In this document: positions 1-9,045 of the stretch, one piece after another
Position numbering within the stretch: position 1 is the stretch's first letter
Layout of the letters: every line of letters begins with the position of its first letter
From: Methylotenera mobilis JLW8
GTDB taxonomy: Bacteria > Pseudomonadota > Gammaproteobacteria > Burkholderiales > Methylophilaceae
NCBI RefSeq assembly: GCF_000023705.1
Contig: NC_012968.1
Span: 1,860,001 to 1,924,000 of the forward strand
Length of the DNA stretch: 64,000 nt
Direction: 5' to 3'
Translations under genes and position numbers: made by a program
The notes under the pieces: model-generated
The model's database searches: none
Told to the model about the DNA's origin: nothing
The model's input: the letters and a program-made list of their open reading frames with translations, nothing else

Positions 1-554
1 AATACAATTTTCAAACCGCGCAAATCTAAATGATTGGGGAAAGTGCTTTTACAGAACTCTACATAACGCCCTGCTGCATCATCAATACGACGCGCTTTAC
101 CTAATTTGGCAGACTCCATCACCTGCATAGGCTCATCCAATGCCGCTTCAATGGCATGCTCAACATCATCCGGTAACTTGGTACCTAGACTTGAAAAGAA
201 CTTAATCCCGTTATCGTAATAAGGATTATGTGATGCAGAAATTACTATACCTGCCTGCGCACGCAATGCGCGGGTCAAATACGCCACCCCTGGTGTGGGC
301 ATCGGGCCTGTTAGTAACACATCTACACCAGCAGCGGACAAACCAGCCTCTAGTGCTGCTTCCAGCATATAGCCAGAAATACGTGTATCTTTACCAATCA
401 ACACGGCAGGGTGTGCACCTTTTGCTAAGTGGCTATCAATACTGGTCAACACGCGGCCAGCCGCATAACCTAAACGCATCACAAATTCTGGGGTAATCAG
501 GGCATCCCCTACGCGACCACGAATCCCATCGGTACCAAAGTATTTTTTACTCAT
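1..554 (-). CDS. glmM: Phosphoglucosamine mutase GlmM, N-terminal part (3' end beyond the window)
   Basis: Converts glucosamine-6-phosphate to glucosamine-1-phosphate, the step toward UDP-GlcNAc for peptidoglycan and LPS. About 184 codons are visible, starting at the ATG read on the minus strand from 554. The start [17 protein letters not shown] is the GlmM signature, and the phosphoserine loop SASHNP lies near residue 108, followed by YYDNGIKFF. The C-terminal substrate and phosphate-binding domains lie to the left of base 1. It sits directly downstream of folP on the same strand, the same folP-glmM order as in E. coli. Assignment is very secure; only completeness is unknown. Confidence 0.97.
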   Translation of the reverse strand, partial: MSKKYFGTDGIRGRVGDALITPEFVMRLGYAAGRVLTSIDSHLAKGAHPAVLIGKDTRISGYMLEAALEAGLSAAGVDVLLTGPMPTPGVAYLTRALRAQAGIVISASHNPYYDNGIKFFSSLGTKLPDDVEHAIEAALDEPMQVMESAKLGKARRIDDAAGRYVEFCKSTFPNHLDLRGLKIV

Positions 555-615
555 TCAATTTCTTTCAGGCGTTCATTACAATCATATATTCATGGCGAAT
601 TAGTGATCTGGCAGG

Positions 616-1452
616 CTAAGCTGGCAGCACGGCCGTCACTACTTTTAGCGCATCTACTGTGGCTTTCACGTCATGCACACGCACAATTTTTGCACCTTTC
701 ATGGCTGATATGACCGACGCGGCCAATCCTGCATGCAAGCGTTGTTGCTCATCACCACCAGCGATTTTTCCCAATACTGCTTTGCGCGATAGCCCAACCA
801 ACAAAGGCCCTAGCTCACCAATTTCGCCCAAATGCTGTATCAACGCAATATTATGTGCTGTTGTTTTGCCAAAGCCAAAACCAGGGTCTAGCACAATGCG
901 CTCTTGTGCGATGCCAGCCGATGTTACTACCTGCAAACGCTCAACCAAAAACTGCCTAACCTCGGCGACCACATCCTGATAGCTAGGCGCGAATTGCATC
1001 GTTTGCGGCATACCCTGCATATGCATCAAGCACACACCTACGTTACTGTCTGCAACGATTTCAACGGCACGCTCTTCTTGCAAGGCACGTATATCATTCA
1101 CGATATCAATACCAGCGGCAATCGCTTGGCGCATGACTTCTGGCTTATAAGTGTCGATAGAAAGCGGCACCGTAGATACTGCACGCAAAGCCTCAATCAC
1201 AGGAATCACGCGCTTTAACTCATCATCCAGATTCACTGGCTCGGCACCTGGCCTGGTAGATTCGCCACCGATATCTAAAATATCAGCCCCCTCTGCAATC
1301 AACTCTAAACCATGCGCCACGGCCAGATCTATACTGGTGTACTTGCCGCCATCCGAAAATGAGTCCGGTGTCACATTAACGATGCCCATCACGTGTGGGC
1401 GATTTAAATTCAGCTGGTATTTACCGCAGTTAAATTGATATTGAGTTTGCAT
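616..1452 (-). CDS. folP: Dihydropteroate synthase
   Basis: Condenses p-aminobenzoate with dihydropterin pyrophosphate in folate synthesis; the sulfonamide target. The 278-residue length is normal. Pterin-binding signature GIVNVTPDSFSDGG is at about residues 23-36, and the loop DPGFGFGKT and a C-terminal HDV (RVHDV) typical of the TIM barrel are present. The ATG is supported by homology in length to E. coli FolP, but there is no Shine-Dalgarno sequence before it. Instead a TATAAT hexamer ends 6 nt upstream, so the mRNA may be leaderless. It lies between ftsH (separated by a terminator) and glmM. The last bases of the gene are repeated just past the stop codon (608-627). Confidence 0.97.
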   Translation of the reverse strand: MQTQYQFNCGKYQLNLNRPHVMGIVNVTPDSFSDGGKYTSIDLAVAHGLELIAEGADILDIGGESTRPGAEPVNLDDELKRVIPVIEALRAVSTVPLSIDTYKPEVMRQAIAAGIDIVNDIRALQEERAVEIVADSNVGVCLMHMQGMPQTMQFAPSYQDVVAEVRQFLVERLQVVTSAGIAQERIVLDPGFGFGKTTAHNIALIQHLGEIGELGPLLVGLSRKAVLGKIAGGDEQQRLHAGLAASVISAMKGAKIVRVHDVKATVDALKVVTAVLPA

Positions 1453-1458
1453 ACGCTA

Positions 1459-1464
1459 ATTATA
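1459..1464 (-). promoter_or_regulatory. Candidate -10 box of folP, possibly giving a leaderless mRNA
   Basis: A perfect TATAAT is read on the minus strand and ends 6 nt before the folP ATG. No good -35 element is seen 16-19 nt upstream. If used, transcription would start at or within a base or two of the start codon. In an AT-rich gap one hexamer can occur by chance, so this is only a candidate. Confidence 0.4.
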
Positions 1465-1565
1465 CTAAATCCGATGAAAAGTCGTTAGGAGGTAAAAGAC
1501 CTATGTTAAGGCTCTAGGATGCACACGCGTCAAAATACTTGTCATCATGAATGATTTTTGACAAT

Positions 1566-1595
1566 AAAAAAGGCTAGTTTACGCTAGCCTTTTTT
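1566..1595 (-). terminator. Rho-independent terminator after ftsH (symmetrical)
   Basis: GGCTAG and CTAGCC arms (1572-1577 and 1584-1589) are flanked by six A on the left and six T on the right, so the hairpin can terminate in either direction. It sits 23 bp past the ftsH stop codon and separates ftsH from folP transcription on the minus strand. Confidence 0.85.
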
Positions 1596-1617
1596 AGATA
1601 AAACCACTTAAATCAAT

Positions 1618-3516
1618 TTAAGTATTGGCAGAGTGCTGTGGCTCGCCAGCTGTTGCCGGACTTGAGCCTGAGCTTGATGAGCCAGACGCTGGAGGCACCT
1701 TGGCTTGTCTAGGCTTAGGCTCACGCACAGGCTTACCAGCCATGATGTCATTAATCTGCTCAGCATCAATGGTTTCGTACTCAAGTAAAGCAGCTGTCAT
1801 TGCCTCAACTTTGTCGCGGTTATCTTCTAGCAACTTACGTGCAATAGCGTACTGCTCATCTAAGATGCGGCGAATCTCAGCATCTACCTTCTGCTGTGTC
1901 GCTTCCGAAACAGTTTTAGAGCTCATGCTGCCGAAAAATGAATCCTGCTCATTACCACTGTACACCATAGTACCCAGCGCATCACTCATACCATAACGCG
2001 TCACCATATCGCGCGCCAGCTTGGTCGCACGCTCAAAGTCATTTGAAGCACCTGTCGACATTTGATTCATGAAGATTTCTTCAGCGATACGGCCGCCGAA
2101 TAAGATAGAAATCTCTTCCAGCATTTTGTCTTTATAGTTACTAATGCGGTCAAACTCAGGCAACTGCCATGTTAAACCCAGCGCCCAACCACGCGGCATA
2201 ATGGTCACTTTATGCACAGGATCCGCCTTAGGTAACAGCTTAGCTACCACAGCATGACCAGATTCATGGTAAGCGGTATTGCGACGCTCATCTTCACGCA
2301 TCACCATAGATTTACGCTCAGGACCCATGAAAATTTTATCTTTAGCATCTTCAAAATCCTGCATGTCCACCGTGCGCTTATTACGACGCGCTGCGAACAG
2401 TGCAGACTCATTCACCAAGTTGGCTAAATCGGCACCACTGAAGCCTGGCGTACCACGTGCCAAAATATCCGCTTTCACATCTGGATCAATCGGCACTTTG
2501 CGCATATGCACCAGCAAAATCTGCTCACGACCTTTAATATCAGGCAAGCCCACCATCACTTGACGGTCAAAACGGCCTGGACGTAATAAGGCTTTATCCA
2601 ACACATCCGCACGGTTAGTAGCGGCAATCACAATCACGCCTGAATTAGCCTCAAAGCCATCCATTTCCACCAACATTTGGTTAAGTGTTTGTTCGCGCTC
2701 ATCGTTACCACCGCCAGTACCCGCGCCACGGCTACGGCCTACTGCGTCGATTTCATCGATAAAAATAATGCAAGGTGAGTTTTTCTTCGCGTTTTCGAAC
2801 ATATCACGCACACGTGATGCACCCACACCCACAAACATCTCTACGAAGTCGGAGCCTGAAATTGTAAAGAATGGCACCTTAGCCTCACCTGCAATCGCAC
2901 GTGCCAACAAGGTCTTACCAGTACCAGGAGGACCCACCATCAATACACCACGCGGGATACGGCCACCTAGTTTCTGGAACTTAGATGGGTCACGCAAAAA
3001 TTCTACTAATTCAGATACTTCTTCTTTAGCCTCATCGCAACCGGCTACATCAGCAAAAGTAGTGTGGTTGTTACCTTCATCTAACTGACGCGCCTTGCTT
3101 TTACCAAACGAGAATGGGCCACCGCCTTTGCCGCCACCTTGCATTTGGCGCATAAAGAATATCCAAACGCCAATCAGCAGAATCATCGGGAACCATGAAA
3201 CAAAAATACTCATGAGCAATGACTGCTCTTCTTCTGGTTTAGACTCTACTGCTACATTGTATTTAAGTAGATCTGACACTAACCACGGATCGGAAGGTGC
3301 GTAAGTATTGAATTTTTTACCATCTTGCGTAGTGCCGTGCAACACGCGGCCATCTATCTGCACTTTGGCAATACGACCGCTTTTAACGTCTTGAATAAAT
3401 TGTGAATATACGATTTGGTTGTCCGCGTTACCCTTCACACCAGACAGGTTAAACACCGCCACCAGTATCATGCCGATTGCTATCCAAATAGCGACATTCT
3501 TAAACACGTTGTTCAA
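1618..3516 (-). CDS. ftsH: ATP-dependent zinc metalloprotease FtsH
   Basis: Membrane-anchored AAA protease that degrades misfolded membrane proteins and regulators such as LpxC and sigma-32. I chose the TTG at 3516-3514: AAGGA lies 7 nt upstream and the product begins [10 protein letters not shown], as family members do; an in-frame TTG at 3540 would add 8 residues. Two membrane helices (about 7-24 and 104-121) flank a periplasmic loop. Walker A GPPGTGKT is at about 195-202, then the [11 protein letters not shown]alker B and the zinc motif HESGH near residue 420. The C-terminus is a low-complexity Ser/Pro tail. It is divergent from yhbY together with rlmE, the E. coli order. FtsH control of LpxC is relevant to the LapC-like gene at 16.4 kb (established in E. 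coli, inferred here). Confidence 0.97.
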   Translation of the reverse strand: MNNVFKNVAIWIAIGMILVAVFNLSGVKGNADNQIVYSQFIQDVKSGRIAKVQIDGRVLHGTTQDGKKFNTYAPSDPWLVSDLLKYNVAVESKPEEEQSLLMSIFVSWFPMILLIGVWIFFMRQMQGGGKGGGPFSFGKSKARQLDEGNNHTTFADVAGCDEAKEEVSELVEFLRDPSKFQKLGGRIPRGVLMVGPPGTGKTLLARAIAGEAKVPFFTISGSDFVEMFVGVGASRVRDMFENAKKNSPCIIFIDEIDAVGRSRGAGTGGGNDEREQTLNQMLVEMDGFEANSGVIVIAATNRADVLDKALLRPGRFDRQVMVGLPDIKGREQILLVHMRKVPIDPDVKADILARGTPGFSGADLANLVNESALFAARRNKRTVDMQDFEDAKDKIFMGPERKSMVMREDERRNTAYHESGHAVVAKLLPKADPVHKVTIMPRGWALGLTWQLPEFDRISNYKDKMLEEISILFGGRIAEEIFMNQMSTGASNDFERATKLARDMVTRYGMSDALGTMVYSGNEQDSFFGSMSSKTVSEATQQKVDAEIRRILDEQYAIARKLLEDNRDKVEAMTAALLEYETIDAEQINDIMAGKPVREPKPRQAKVPPASGSSSSGSSPATAGEPQHSANT

Positions 3517-3603
3517 AATCTTTTCCTTTATCAACAACAATCACGCTTAAAATCTCTTAAGCATTTTAGATCTTACAAAAGCAGTTTAACCCAATTTTTT
3601 AAG

Positions 3604-3631
3604 GTTTACGACCTATTCTTTACGACCTATC
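3604..3631. repeat. 14-bp direct repeat straddling the rlmE stop codon
   Basis: TTTACGACCTATTC is followed immediately by TTTACGACCTATCC (13 of 14 identical). The second copy encodes the last residues of RlmE and the first lies past its stop codon, so the end of the gene looks tandemly duplicated. Confidence 0.8.
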
Positions 3632-4233
3632 CCTAGCAAATAAACTTCACTGCTTCTATCACGTGATGCCTTAGGCTTACGTGTCACTACCTTGGTAAAC
3701 ATTTGGCGCATAGACTGCAAAATCTCTTCGAAGCCAGCCCCGATAAAAACCTTGACCAAAAAGTTGCCGTTTGGTTTCAACCAATCTTTACTAAATTCCA
3801 GTGCCAGTTCAGTTAAATAAGCGGCACCCGCTTGGTCTACATCTTTTACCCCACTGATATTGGGGGCCATATCTGCAATTACAAGGTCTACTTGCAGATT
3901 ATTTAAGGTTTGTTCTAATAATTTTAGGACAGCATCCTCTCGAAAATCGCCCTGAATAAAAGTAACACCACTAATCGGGGTCATCTCTAGAATATCCAAC
4001 GCGATTACTTTACCTTGCCCCTTTAAACGCTGTACCGTCACTTGTGACCAGCTACCGGGTGCCGAGCCCAAATCCACGACTGTCATCCCCGGTTTGATGA
4101 TTTTATCTTTATCGTCAATTTCCATTAACTTATAGGCGGCACGTGCACGATAGCCATCTTTTTGTGCGAGTTTTACGTAAGGGTCATTTAAATGCTCTTG
4201 CATCCAAGCTTTACTAGTGCGTGAAGGTTTCAT
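3613..4233 (-). CDS. rlmE: 23S rRNA 2'-O-ribose U2552 methyltransferase
   Basis: Methylates the ribose of U2552 in the A loop of 23S rRNA; a heat-shock protein in E. coli (RrmJ/FtsJ). The 206-residue length is standard. SAM-binding motif VVDLGSAPGSWSQV is at about 52-65, and the catalytic region IADMAPNISG with downstream LVKVF gives the K-D-K-E tetrad pattern. It lies upstream of ftsH on the same strand and head-to-head with yhbY, which also binds the 50S subunit. No recognisable sigma-32 promoter was seen in the 72-bp divergent gap. Confidence 0.96.
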   Translation of the reverse strand: MKPSRTSKAWMQEHLNDPYVKLAQKDGYRARAAYKLMEIDDKDKIIKPGMTVVDLGSAPGSWSQVTVQRLKGQGKVIALDILEMTPISGVTFIQGDFREDAVLKLLEQTLNNLQVDLVIADMAPNISGVKDVDQAGAAYLTELALEFSKDWLKPNGNFLVKVFIGAGFEEILQSMRQMFTKVVTRKPKASRDRSSEVYLLGIGRKE

Positions 4234-4305
4234 CGTTGATACTTTGCCATCAAATAAACATTGCTTCGTGTTAAAATAGTTAACTAATTAATTCTGTTAA
4301 AAAAT

Positions 4306-4614
4306 ATGAAACTAAGTACTAAACAAATCGCACACCTACGAGGCCTTGCTCATAGCTTAAACCCTGTTGTCATGATAGGCAACAATGGTTTAACGGAAAA
4401 TGTAGTTAAAGAAATCGAGCTTAATTTAAACGTCCATGAACTGATTAAAGTACAGGTAGCAGGTGATGACCGTGTGGCTCGCAAAGCCATATTTGATGAA
4501 ATCTGCAAACTGACTAATGCTGTTGCAGTACATCACATCGGTAAACAGCTGGTATTCTACAGGGCGAGTAGCACTGTAAAAGAAAGTGCCAAAGTCGTTA
4601 TTCCTAAGCTTTAA
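4306..4614 (+). CDS. yhbY: YhbY-type ribosome assembly RNA-binding protein
   Basis: Small CRS1-YhbY (CRM) domain protein that binds pre-50S particles. The 102 residues cover the whole domain: the N-terminal KQIAHLRGLAHSLNPVVMIG and the GNNGLT loop are the family signature, followed by basic residues and the closing strand QLVFYR. It is divergent from rlmE-ftsH, as in E. coli. The gene ends just before a strong hairpin that separates it from the convergent DUF4149 gene. Confidence 0.95.
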   Translation: MKLSTKQIAHLRGLAHSLNPVVMIGNNGLTENVVKEIELNLNVHELIKVQVAGDDRVARKAIFDEICKLTNAVAVHHIGKQLVFYRASSTVKESAKVVIPKL

Positions 4615-4633
4615 AATATTCACCCTGAAAAAC

Positions 4634-4664
4634 ATTCGGCCTGCGTATTATTACCAGGCCGAAT
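4634..4664 (-). terminator. Hairpin terminator between the convergent yhbY and DUF4149 genes
   Basis: ATTCGGCCTG and CAGGCCGAAT form a perfect 10-bp stem with an 11-nt loop. Read on the minus strand it is followed by GTTTTTC, giving a U-tract for the DUF4149 transcript. On the plus strand the following bases are ACTTTGCTT, a weaker signal, but it may still end yhbY. Confidence 0.75.
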
Positions 4665-4702
4665 ACTTTGCTTGCTAATAGCGTTTAAAGCCTTGTTATC
4701 AA

Positions 4703-5140
4703 CTAACGCGCCTTCAACACCATTACTATAGCAAGTGCGCATTCAAACACATACGCTAAACTGGCAACACCGTGCCAGTTTCTAAATCTGTCTGCAAATA
4801 CGCTTTGCATCACATCCGCCGGGAAAGCTTGTGACTTCAGACCCTCTAAAATTGGCTGTATGCCAAAATGCCCAGCCAGCACCAGCAACAACATCACAAA
4901 CACCGCCCAAAAAAATGCCTGCTTCAAAGCAGCGGTACCAAACTGTGCTAAGCGATGAGTTAACAAATAAAATGCACTAGCAAAACCTATGTAAGTGACA
5001 ACGTTAAACAACTTACCAGCGAGGCTACCCGCCAACTGTTTATCTTGCAGCGCATCGAACAGCACATAAGCACTCACACCTGTGCTCCACAATGCACCAG
5101 CCCATAACGCAATCAGAATCAAAGATAGTCGGGAAGCCAC
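4703..5140 (-). CDS. DUF4149 family inner-membrane protein
   Basis: Unknown function. About 145 residues with four predicted membrane helices: the segment LILIALWAGALWSTGVSAYV, one near residues 38-58, one in the middle (FFWAVFVMLLLVLAGHFGI) and one at the C-terminus (ASLAYVFECALAIVMVLK). The pattern of a conserved RLxLxxxALWxG start and a short loop with small residues fits DUF4149. I chose GTG at 5140 because AAGG lies 8 nt upstream; GTG/ATG codons at 5149/5146 overlap that ribosome site. It is the gene after greA on the same strand, 29 bp away, an arrangement I believe is common in betaproteobacteria. Confidence 0.8.
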   Translation of the reverse strand: MASRLSLILIALWAGALWSTGVSAYVLFDALQDKQLAGSLAGKLFNVVTYIGFASAFYLLTHRLAQFGTAALKQAFFWAVFVMLLLVLAGHFGIQPILEGLKSQAFPADVMQSVFADRFRNWHGVASLAYVFECALAIVMVLKAR

Positions 5141-5169
5141 TGTCATCACCTTATTTAGATAATTAGCAT

Positions 5170-5652
5170 TTAGATATAAAGCACATCTAGAACTTCATAC
5201 TCTCTGACGCCACCTGGTGCTGAAACCTCAGCGATATCACCAGCAGATTTACCAATCAAACCACGTGCGATTGGTGAGCTGACAGAAATCTTGCCATTTT
5301 TAATATCGGCTTCATCTTCCCCCACGATTTGGTAAGTTTTATTGTCACCTGAATCCAAATCTTCAATATTTACGGTAGCGCCAAACACTACACGACCTTC
5401 TGCATTCAAGGTTTGCGGATCAATAATTTGTAGATTAGACAACTTTGCTTCCAACTCCGCAATGCGGCCTTCAATAAAGCTTTGTCGCTCTTTTGCTGAC
5501 TCGTACTCTGCATTTTCAGACAAGTCACCTTGCGCACGTGCCTCAGCAATCGCCTGAATAATATTAGGACGATCCACACCGCGTAAGCGCTGTAATTCCT
5601 CTTTTAACAATTCTGCACCGCGCACGGTTACTGGAAATTGACTTAATGCCAT
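5170..5652 (-). CDS. greA: Transcript cleavage factor GreA
   Basis: Enters the RNA polymerase secondary channel and stimulates cleavage of backtracked RNA. The 160 residues are two longer than E. coli GreA. The N-terminal coiled coil carries the acidic tip [10 protein letters not shown] (Asp43, Glu46), and the C-terminal FKBP-like domain contains [14 protein letters not shown]. The start ATG has GAGGG 6 nt upstream. A strong intrinsic terminator ends only 12 nt before the start codon, leaving no room for a promoter after it, so all greA transcripts must read through that hairpin. The last bases of the gene (ATTTAGAT on the plus strand) are repeated after the stop with a 15-bp period. Confidence 0.97.
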   Translation of the reverse strand: MALSQFPVTVRGAELLKEELQRLRGVDRPNIIQAIAEARAQGDLSENAEYESAKERQSFIEGRIAELEAKLSNLQIIDPQTLNAEGRVVFGATVNIEDLDSGDNKTYQIVGEDEADIKNGKISVSSPIARGLIGKSAGDIAEVSAPGGVREYEVLDVLYI

Positions 5653-5663
5653 ACTACACCCTC

Positions 5664-5700
5664 AAATAAAAAAGAAACCACACTCACACGAGCGTGGTTC
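5664..5700 (-). terminator. Intrinsic terminator / greA leader attenuator
   Basis: On the minus strand GAACCACGCTC, loop GTGT, and GAGTGTGGTTTC form an 11-bp stem (one mismatch and one G-U) followed by TTTTTTATTT. It lies between the carB stop (5741) and the greA ATG (5652). It would end carAB transcripts, but because it abuts the greA ribosome site it must also act on greA transcription. In E. coli the greA leader also carries a terminator that releases short GraL RNAs; the parallel here is inference. Confidence 0.85.
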
Positions 5701-5740
5701 CAGAAGTAAAATTAAATCGCGAAACTAGCTTTAGTTTATT

Positions 5741-8700
5741 TTAGCTTAGTTGTTTATGCAAGTTCTGTAATGACTCTACTTGTATCTCTTGCATGTGTGC
5801 CATACCGATACATGCCGCTTTAGCACCAGCAATAGTCGTGTAGTAGGTCACTTTGTTTTGCAATGCAGAACGGCGAATCTCGTAAGAGTCAGCCACTGCA
5901 CGCTTATCTTCAGTCACATTCACAATAAAGCTAATATCATCATTCTTAATCATATCAACGATATGCGGACGGCCTTCAGCCACTTTATTCACAGCTTGCA
6001 CTTTCAAACCATGCTCAGCTAGCGCAGCTGCAGTGCCTTTAGTTGCCACCAACTCGAAACCGAGTTGATGCAATTGCTGTCCGATTTCAACCACTTTCAA
6101 GTAGTCTTCTTTACGTACACTGATAAATGCACGACCGCCTTCAGGTAATTTGGTAGAAGCTCCTAATTGTGACTTCAAGAACGCTTCAGCAAAGGTGGCA
6201 CCTACGCCCATCACCTCACCGGTTGATTTCATTTCAGGCCCAAGAATCGTATCTACACCCGGGAATTTAATGAATGGGAATACTGCCTCTTTCACTGAGT
6301 AGAATGGTGGAATGATTTCGCGTGTCACATTTTGTGATGCAAGCGTCTGCCCTGCCATACAACGTGCTGCCACTTTCGCCAATTGCAAACCACAAGCCTT
6401 AGATACGAAAGGCACAGTACGTGACGCACGTGGATTCACTTCGAGCACGTAAACCGTTTCGCCCTGAATGGCGAACTGCACATTCATTAAACCTACGACG
6501 CCTAGCGCTTTTGCCATTTGTTTGGTTTGCACGCGCAACTCATCTTGCAACGCAGCTGATAAGCTATAAGGCGGCAATGAACATGCTGAGTCACCTGAGT
6601 GTACACCAGCTTGTTCCACGTGCTCCATGATGCCGCCGATAATCACTTCTTCGCCGTCAGACAGCGCATCTACGTCCACTTCCAACGCATCATTCAAGAA
6701 ACGATCCAGCAATACTGGTGACTCATTAGAAACTTTAACCGCTTCACGCATATAGCGCTCAAGCTGGCTTTGCTCTTGTACGATTTCCATCGCACGACCA
6801 CCCAATACATAGCTAGGACGCACCACTAATGGGTAACCAATTTCTGTAGCTAAGCGAATCGCTTCATCAGGGGTACGCGCAGTACGGTTAGGCGGTTGCT
6901 TCAAGCCTAATTCCTGCAACATTTTCTGGAAGCGTTCACGGTCTTCTGCCATGTCAATCGCATCTGGGGTAGTACCAATAATAGGCACACCCGCCTTTTC
7001 CAAGTCACGTGCTAATTTTAATGGGGTTTGACCACCATATTGCACAATCACGCCTACTGGTTTTTCCAGCGCTACGATTTCTAATACATCTTCCAATGTC
7101 ACTGGCTCAAAGTACAAGCGATCTGAAGTGTCGTAATCGGTAGAAACGGTTTCAGGGTTACAGTTCACCATGATAGTTTCATAGCCGTCTTCACGCATTG
7201 CAAACGCCGCGTGTACACAGCAATAGTCGAATTCAATACCTTGACCAATACGGTTAGGACCACCGCCCAACACCATGATTTTCTTTTTATCGGTAGGCTT
7301 TGATTCGCACTCTTCTTCATAAGTGGAGTACATGTACGCTGTGTTGGTCGCAAACTCAGCCGCACAAGTATCTACGCGCTTGTAAACCGGACGTACGCTC
7401 AATGCCTGACGATACGCGCGCACTGCGTGCTGATCTGTGTCCAGCAATTTAGCTAGGCGTCTGTCAGAGAAACCACGACGTTTTAATTGCAATAAGGCTG
7501 CTTTATCTAAATCAGCAATATGTTTGCCTTTTAGCGCTTGCTCACGGTCAATAATATCTTTGATCTGCACCAGGAACCATGGGTCAATTTTGGAAATATT
7601 AAATACTTCATCAACACTCAAGCCCATTCTGAATGCATCACCCACATACCAAATACGCTCAGGGCCAGGTACACCCATTTCCTTGGTAATCGTGTCTAAA
7701 TCTGTGGTTTTTTCATCCAAGCCATCTACGCCCACTTCCAAACCACGCAATGCTTTTTGGAATGACTCTTGGAACGTGCGGCCCATTGCCATTACTTCGC
7801 CCACAGATTTCATCTGTGTGGTTAAACGAGAATCTGCCTGCGGGAATTTCTCGAAAGCAAAGCGAGGAATCTTGGTGACAACATAGTCAATGCTTGGCTC
7901 GAATGACGCTGGAGTTGCGCCACCGGTAATTTCATTACGCAGGTCATCCAATGTAAAGCCTACCGCTAATTTAGCCGCCACTTTAGCAATCGGGAAACCT
8001 GTTGCCTTAGACGCTAGTGCAGATGAACGTGACACGCGCGGGTTCATCTCAATCACAATCATACGACCATCATCTGGGTTAATCGCAAACTGCACGTTGG
8101 AACCACCGGTATCCACGCCGATTTCACGCAATACCGCCAATGAGGCGTTACGCATGATTTGGTATTCTTTATCGGTCAAAGTTTGCGCTGGCGCTACAGT
8201 GATAGAGTCGCCAGTGTGTACGCCCATCGGGTCTAAGTTTTCAATTGAGCAGATAATGATGCAGTTGTCCGCAGAGTCGCGCACCACTTCCATCTCATAC
8301 TCTTTCCAGCCCAACAGAGATTCTTCAATGAGCAATTCATTCGTTGGTGACGCATCCAAACCGCGTTCACAAATGGTGATGAACTCTTCGCGGTTGTACG
8401 CAATACCGCCACCACTACCACCCATGGTGAATGACGGACGAATAATCGCTGGATAGCCAATGCTAGCTTGCACTTGCAAGGCCTCTTCCATACTGTGCGC
8501 AATGGCTGAGCGCGCAGAACCCAAACCAATTTTGGTCATGGCTTCTTTAAATTTTTGGCGATCTTCCGCTTTATCAATCGCTTCTTTAGACGCACCGATT
8601 AACTCAACGTTAAATTTAGCAAGCACACCGTGTTTGTCTAAATCTAAAGCGCAATTTAACGCAGTTTGGCCGCCCATCGTTGGCAACAACGCATCTGGGC

Positions 8701-8944
8701 GTTCTTTTTCAATAATCTTTTCAACCACTTGCCAGGTGACTGGCTCGATATAGGTTGCATCGGCCATTTCCGGGTCGGTCATAATCGTTGCAGGATTAGA
8801 GTTCACCAAGATAACGCGGTAACCCTCTTCTCGCAGCGCCTTACATGCCTGTGCACCTGAGTAGTCGAATTCACAAGCCTGGCCAATTACAATTGGACCT
8901 GCACCGATGATAAGAATTGATTTTATGTCTGTACGTTTTGCCAT
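5741..8944 (-). CDS. carB: Carbamoyl phosphate synthase large subunit
   Basis: Makes carbamoyl phosphate from bicarbonate, ATP and ammonia delivered by CarA, for arginine and pyrimidine synthesis. The 1067 residues are standard. The N-terminal half starts with [19 protein letters not shown]; the second synthetase half repeats the fold ([19 protein letters not shown] near residue 560). Both halves are ATP-grasp domains with glycine-rich GGSGGG and GGRAME loops. The C-terminal 130 residues form the MGS-like allosteric domain. It follows carA by 101 bp, a gap with two hairpins. TAGCTTTAGTT / TAGCTTAGTT copies straddle its stop codon (5726-5751). Confidence 0.98.
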   Translation of the reverse strand: MAKRTDIKSILIIGAGPIVIGQACEFDYSGAQACKALREEGYRVILVNSNPATIMTDPEMADATYIEPVTWQVVEKIIEKERPDALLPTMGGQTALNCALDLDKHGVLAKFNVELIGASKEAIDKAEDRQKFKEAMTKIGLGSARSAIAHSMEEALQVQASIGYPAIIRPSFTMGGSGGGIAYNREEFITICERGLDASPTNELLIEESLLGWKEYEMEVVRDSADNCIIICSIENLDPMGVHTGDSITVAPAQTLTDKEYQIMRNASLAVLREIGVDTGGSNVQFAINPDDGRMIVIEMNPRVSRSSALASKATGFPIAKVAAKLAVGFTLDDLRNEITGGATPASFEPSIDYVVTKIPRFAFEKFPQADSRLTTQMKSVGEVMAMGRTFQESFQKALRGLEVGVDGLDEKTTDLDTITKEMGVPGPERIWYVGDAFRMGLSVDEVFNISKIDPWFLVQIKDIIDREQALKGKHIADLDKAALLQLKRRGFSDRRLAKLLDTDQHAVRAYRQALSVRPVYKRVDTCAAEFATNTAYMYSTYEEECESKPTDKKKIMVLGGGPNRIGQGIEFDYCCVHAAFAMREDGYETIMVNCNPETVSTDYDTSDRLYFEPVTLEDVLEIVALEKPVGVIVQYGGQTPLKLARDLEKAGVPIIGTTPDAIDMAEDRERFQKMLQELGLKQPPNRTARTPDEAIRLATEIGYPLVVRPSYVLGGRAMEIVQEQSQLERYMREAVKVSNESPVLLDRFLNDALEVDVDALSDGEEVIIGGIMEHVEQAGVHSGDSACSLPPYSLSAALQDELRVQTKQMAKALGVVGLMNVQFAIQGETVYVLEVNPRASRTVPFVSKACGLQLAKVAARCMAGQTLASQNVTREIIPPFYSVKEAVFPFIKFPGVDTILGPEMKSTGEVMGVGATFAEAFLKSQLGASTKLPEGGRAFISVRKEDYLKVVEIGQQLHQLGFELVATKGTAAALAEHGLKVQAVNKVAEGRPHIVDMIKNDDISFIVNVTEDKRAVADSYEIRRSALQNKVTYYTTIAGAKAACIGMAHMQEIQVESLQNLHKQLS

Positions 8945-8981
8945 TAGATTTACTTTTTAACAAATTTGTCTTGCATCAATC

Positions 8982-9036
8982 CACGCGAAGCCGCGTGATG
9001 CTCTATATCCGGACCACCTACTATAGACGGCCGGAT
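8982..9036. other. Two inverted repeats in the carA-carB gap
   Basis: CACGCG/CGCGTG (8982-8997, 4-nt loop) and ATCCGG/CCGGAT (9007-9036, 18-nt loop) lie in the 101-bp gap between carA and carB. Neither is followed by a T-run, so they are not obvious terminators. They could stabilise or process the carAB mRNA; function is unknown. Confidence 0.5.
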
Positions 9037-9045
9037 GAACTTCAT

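Noticed and set aside
1488-1518. Strong Shine-Dalgarno AGGAGGT on the plus strand before an ATG with a four-codon frame
   Set aside because: The frame is only four codons, lies in a terminator-bounded gap, and has no neighbour on that strand to regulate.
7437-8456. Two long open frames on the plus strand (149 and 188 codons) inside carB
   Set aside because: They lie antisense to an essential, full-length enzyme gene, have Ser/Arg/Pro-rich compositions typical of antisense frames, and have no recognisable domain.
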